Assembly (NCBI GenBank): GCA_023427925.1
Contig: JAEYZS010000170.1
Coordinates: forward strand, 1 to 8,354
Length of the DNA: 8,354 nucleotides
Source: Pseudomonadota bacterium
Lineage (GTDB): Bacteria; Bdellovibrionota; Bdellovibrionia; Bdellovibrionales; JAEYZS01
Reading direction: 5' to 3'
Each line of letters opens with the position of its first letter. The stretch's first letter is position 1. This document shows positions 7,009 to 8,354 of the stretch, one piece after another. The notes below the pieces were generated by a model. The model saw only the letters and a program-made list of their open reading frames with translations, made no database searches and was not told where the DNA came from. The position numbers and the translations under genes are program-made.

Positions 7009-7029
7009 CTGTTAAAATTAACTGTTAAA
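7006..7029. repeat. Tandem palindromic 11-mers (TAACTGTTAAA x2) upstream of glnN
   Basis: TAACTGTTAAA occurs at 7006-7016 and again at 7019-7029, a 13-bp period. Each copy contains the palindrome TAAC-T-GTTA, and the second is extended to TTAACTGTTAA. Two evenly spaced palindromes between promoter and start codon suggest an operator for a dimeric regulator binding cooperatively, but no regulator can be named. The region is AT-rich, which raises the chance of accidental palindromes. Confidence 0.45.
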
Positions 7030-7043
7030 TTGTTAGTTAGCTT

Positions 7044-7067
7044 CAAGAATATCGAATGATACTCTTG
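7044..7067. repeat. 10-bp interrupted hairpin in the glnN 5' leader
   Basis: CAAGAATATC (7044-7053) and GATACTCTTG (7058-7067) pair around a 4-nt loop GAAT, with one mismatch in ten. On the minus strand it would fall about 10-30 nt after the predicted glnN transcription start. It lies 52 nt after the stop of the coiled-coil gene, so it could also end or stabilise that transcript, although no U-run follows it. Confidence 0.5.
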
Positions 7068-7081
7068 GAACCGACTTATAT

Positions 7082-7111
7082 ATTATACATAATTGCCTAT
7101 TTTTATGTCTA
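7082..7111 (-). promoter_or_regulatory. Candidate sigma70-type promoter for glnN
   Basis: On the minus strand TAGACA (7111-7106, five of six matches to the -35 consensus) is followed after 18 nt by a perfect TATAAT (7087-7082). Transcription would begin near 7075 and give a leader of about 110 nt before the glnN ATG. The -35 box is 8 nt past the stop of the upstream coiled-coil gene, so glnN can be transcribed independently of it. Confidence 0.65.
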
Positions 7112-7119
7112 TAGGAGAG

Positions 7120-7887
7120 TTAATTTTTCTTTTTGGTTTTAGGACGGGCAGCTTTCGCGGCGTCTATACGCTCTCTAGCGTTATCATTAGCCCTAGATGC
7201 TCGGTCTTTTCGAGCCTGCGCCTTTGCCCTTCTGGCCTGTGCTGCCGCAAGCAATTTACGAGTCTTTTTTTCTTCCGCCACGGCCCAAGCCTGGACCTCT
7301 TTTAATGATTTTTCAGCACTTAGAGCTGCCTTTTCCTCAGCAACCGCAGCTTCATTTTCTTTTCTGAGTTCCATTTTAAGTTGAGCGACTTGCTTTTGGT
7401 TTTCTTGTTTTGATCTTATCGCAGTACGCTTTCGTTCTTGAGCATCAGTCTTCTTTTTACGAGCCACATCCAACTCTTCTTGCTTCTGACGAGCCTCGGC
7501 GACTGCTTTTTCTGCAATCTCTAAGTTCTTTGCGATGTCCTTTTCAAGGACAGCGATTTCTTGTTCTGTTTTTACGCGGTTAGCTTCTGCTCTTTTAAAG
7601 GCAGCATCGGCTTGCTTTCGCTCTTCTACGGCCCTGGCAATTTTTTCTCTGGCAATTTCGACGGTGTCAGCTTTTTTCTTTTTAGCACGTTTTAAAGCCG
7701 CTTCACCATCCCGTTCTCTTTTCTTGGCCTCTTTGGCTTCATCTCCAGCAACCGCCTCTTGGCTTTTGTAATCTTGGATTTCAGCTTCCATGACTTCTGC
7801 TTCAATATCAGCCTCTTGCGCTAATACGGAATGTGTGAACGATAAAATTAAAGCACCAATGATGAGCTTACGAGTTGAAAATTCCAT
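7120..7887 (-). CDS. Exported, highly charged coiled-coil protein of unknown function
   Basis: The 255-residue protein has a clear Sec signal peptide (RK at 6-7, hydrophobic 8-18, likely cleavage VLA|QE after residue 23). The mature part is almost wholly Ala/Glu/Lys/Arg/Gln with no Pro before the C-terminal tail and no Cys, so a single long alpha-helical coiled coil is expected over about 25-245. The tail is strongly basic (RPKTKKKN). Composition resembles TolA domain II or other periplasmic spacer helices, but no TolA C-terminal domain or transmembrane anchor is present. I do not recognise a family. The ATG at 7887 has an excellent GGAGGAG (7892-7898) 4 nt upstream. It is divergent from ung with 76 nt between, and lies upstream of glnN in the same direction, with a separate glnN promoter between. 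Low-complexity composition makes homology calls unreliable. Confidence 0.8.
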   Translation of the reverse strand: MEFSTRKLIIGALILSFTHSVLAQEADIEAEVMEAEIQDYKSQEAVAGDEAKEAKKRERDGEAALKRAKKKKADTVEIAREKIARAVEERKQADAAFKRAEANRVKTEQEIAVLEKDIAKNLEIAEKAVAEARQKQEELDVARKKKTDAQERKRTAIRSKQENQKQVAQLKMELRKENEAAVAEEKAALSAEKSLKEVQAWAVAEEKKTRKLLAAAQARRAKAQARKDRASRANDNARERIDAAKAARPKTKKKN

Positions 7888-7912
7888 GACGCTCCTCCAT
7901 TAAAAATTTATC

Positions 7913-7932
7913 GGTTAAAAATCGCCATAACC
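7913..7932. repeat. Short dyad in the divergent intergenic region before ung
   Basis: GGTTA (7913-7917) and TAACC (7928-7932) form a 5-bp inverted repeat with a 10-nt spacer in the 76-bp gap between the divergent coiled-coil gene and ung. It could be an operator half-site pair, but it is short. I could not pick a convincing promoter for either direction here. Confidence 0.2.
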
Positions 7933-7963
7933 TAATAATTTTCTTTACTTAAAAGGATTTTAA

Positions 7964-8354
7964 ATGAATAAAAAGCCTATGACTCAGATCAAAGTCCAGG
8001 ATGTTAAACTAGAAGAAAGCTGGAAGGCTCATCTCTTTGGCGAATTTGAAAAGCCTTACATGCTCGAACTCAAAAAATTTCTTCAAGAGCAAAAAGCAAA
8101 GAACAAAACCATTTACCCTCCTGGACCTCAGATCTTTAATGCTTTGAATTCGACGAACTTTGAAAATGTTAAGGTTGTGATACTTGGACAAGACCCCTAC
8201 CATGGTCCAGACCAAGCAATGGGTTTAAGTTTTTCAGTTCCTCGCGGGGTCCGACCACCTCCATCTTTGCAAAATATTTTTAAAGAAATCGAAGCGGATT
8301 TAAAAATCAAACGTCCTCATCATGGGGATCTTACGTCTTGGGCCAAGCAGGGAG
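7964..8354 (+). CDS. ung: Uracil-DNA glycosylase family 1, N-terminal part (3' end outside the window)
   Basis: Ung removes uracil from DNA arising by cytosine deamination or dUMP incorporation, starting base-excision repair. The visible 130 residues contain [11 protein letters not shown] (51-61) and the water-activating motif [18 protein letters not shown] (75-92), with catalytic Asp77 and the uracil-stacking Phe90 in [18 protein letters not shown] (98-109) supplies the DNA-backbone-contacting Pro-rich loop. Family enzymes are about 220-230 residues, so roughly 95 residues including the HPSPLS Leu loop are missing beyond the window edge. The ATG at 7964 has AGGA (7954-7957) 6 nt upstream; a second ATG at 7979 is a less likely start. 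No frameshift is seen in the visible part. Confidence 0.96.
   Translation, partial: MNKKPMTQIKVQDVKLEESWKAHLFGEFEKPYMLELKKFLQEQKAKNKTIYPPGPQIFNALNSTNFENVKVVILGQDPYHGPDQAMGLSFSVPRGVRPPPSLQNIFKEIEADLKIKRPHHGDLTSWAKQG

Noticed and set aside
7093..7771. Plus-strand open frames opposite the coiled-coil gene (7093-7305, 7133-7384, 7535-7771)
   Set aside because: Their Ser/Ala/Phe/Leu-rich products are the expected complement of Glu/Lys/Ala-rich codons, and the opposite frame has a signal peptide and an excellent Shine-Dalgarno.
8009..8215. Minus-strand open frame opposite ung
   Set aside because: It is antisense to the conserved N-terminal part of uracil-DNA glycosylase, including the GQDPYH motif.
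1..8354. Mobile element, CRISPR array, phage or defence island
   Set aside because: No transposase, integrase, long terminal inverted repeat, regularly spaced repeat or toxin/nuclease motif was seen; the genes are mostly conserved housekeeping functions.

Overview
The window is a compact, protein-coding bacterial stretch, AT-rich by eye (roughly 40% GC). Gene content (type III pantothenate kinase, PanD, RsmJ, a 3-ketosphinganine-reductase-like dehydrogenase, type III glutamine synthetase, family 1 uracil-DNA glycosylase, exported coiled-coil and beta-propeller proteins) suggests a Gram-negative bacterium. Sphingolipid-type reductases and GSIII together would fit a lower-GC member of the Bdellovibrionota, but that placement is inference from gene content. 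Nothing in the window is a diagnostic phylogenetic marker, and no mobile element, CRISPR array, rRNA or tRNA was seen.

Layout. (1) Positions 1-728, plus strand: the 3' part of coaX followed 12 nt later by a complete panD. Both serve pantothenate/CoA synthesis. (2) Positions 731-2998, minus strand: rsmJ, then a divergent Na/Pi-cotransporter-like membrane protein, a two-gene unit whose end lies 2 nt from the panD stop. (3) Positions 3063-4767, plus strand: a KDSR-like short-chain dehydrogenase that must use a TTG-type start, overlapping by 8 nt a signal-peptide-bearing beta-propeller protein. (4) Positions 4768-6966, minus strand: type III glutamine synthetase. Its stop codon directly abuts that of the propeller gene, and its intrinsic terminator lies inside the propeller coding sequence. 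Upstream is a structured leader of about 110 nt and a good sigma70-like promoter. (5) Positions 7120-7887, minus strand: an exported, highly charged coiled-coil protein. (6) Positions 7964-8354, plus strand: the 5' part of ung, cut by the window edge.

Most genes are conserved housekeeping functions, and I do not see a clear new multi-gene system. The points most worth a second look are the transporter-like protein with degenerate sodium-binding motifs, the overlapping sphingolipid-type reductase and secreted propeller pair, the glutamine synthetase leader with a hairpin and tandem palindromes, the terminator embedded in the opposing gene, and a possible 8-codon leader peptide in front of rsmJ.
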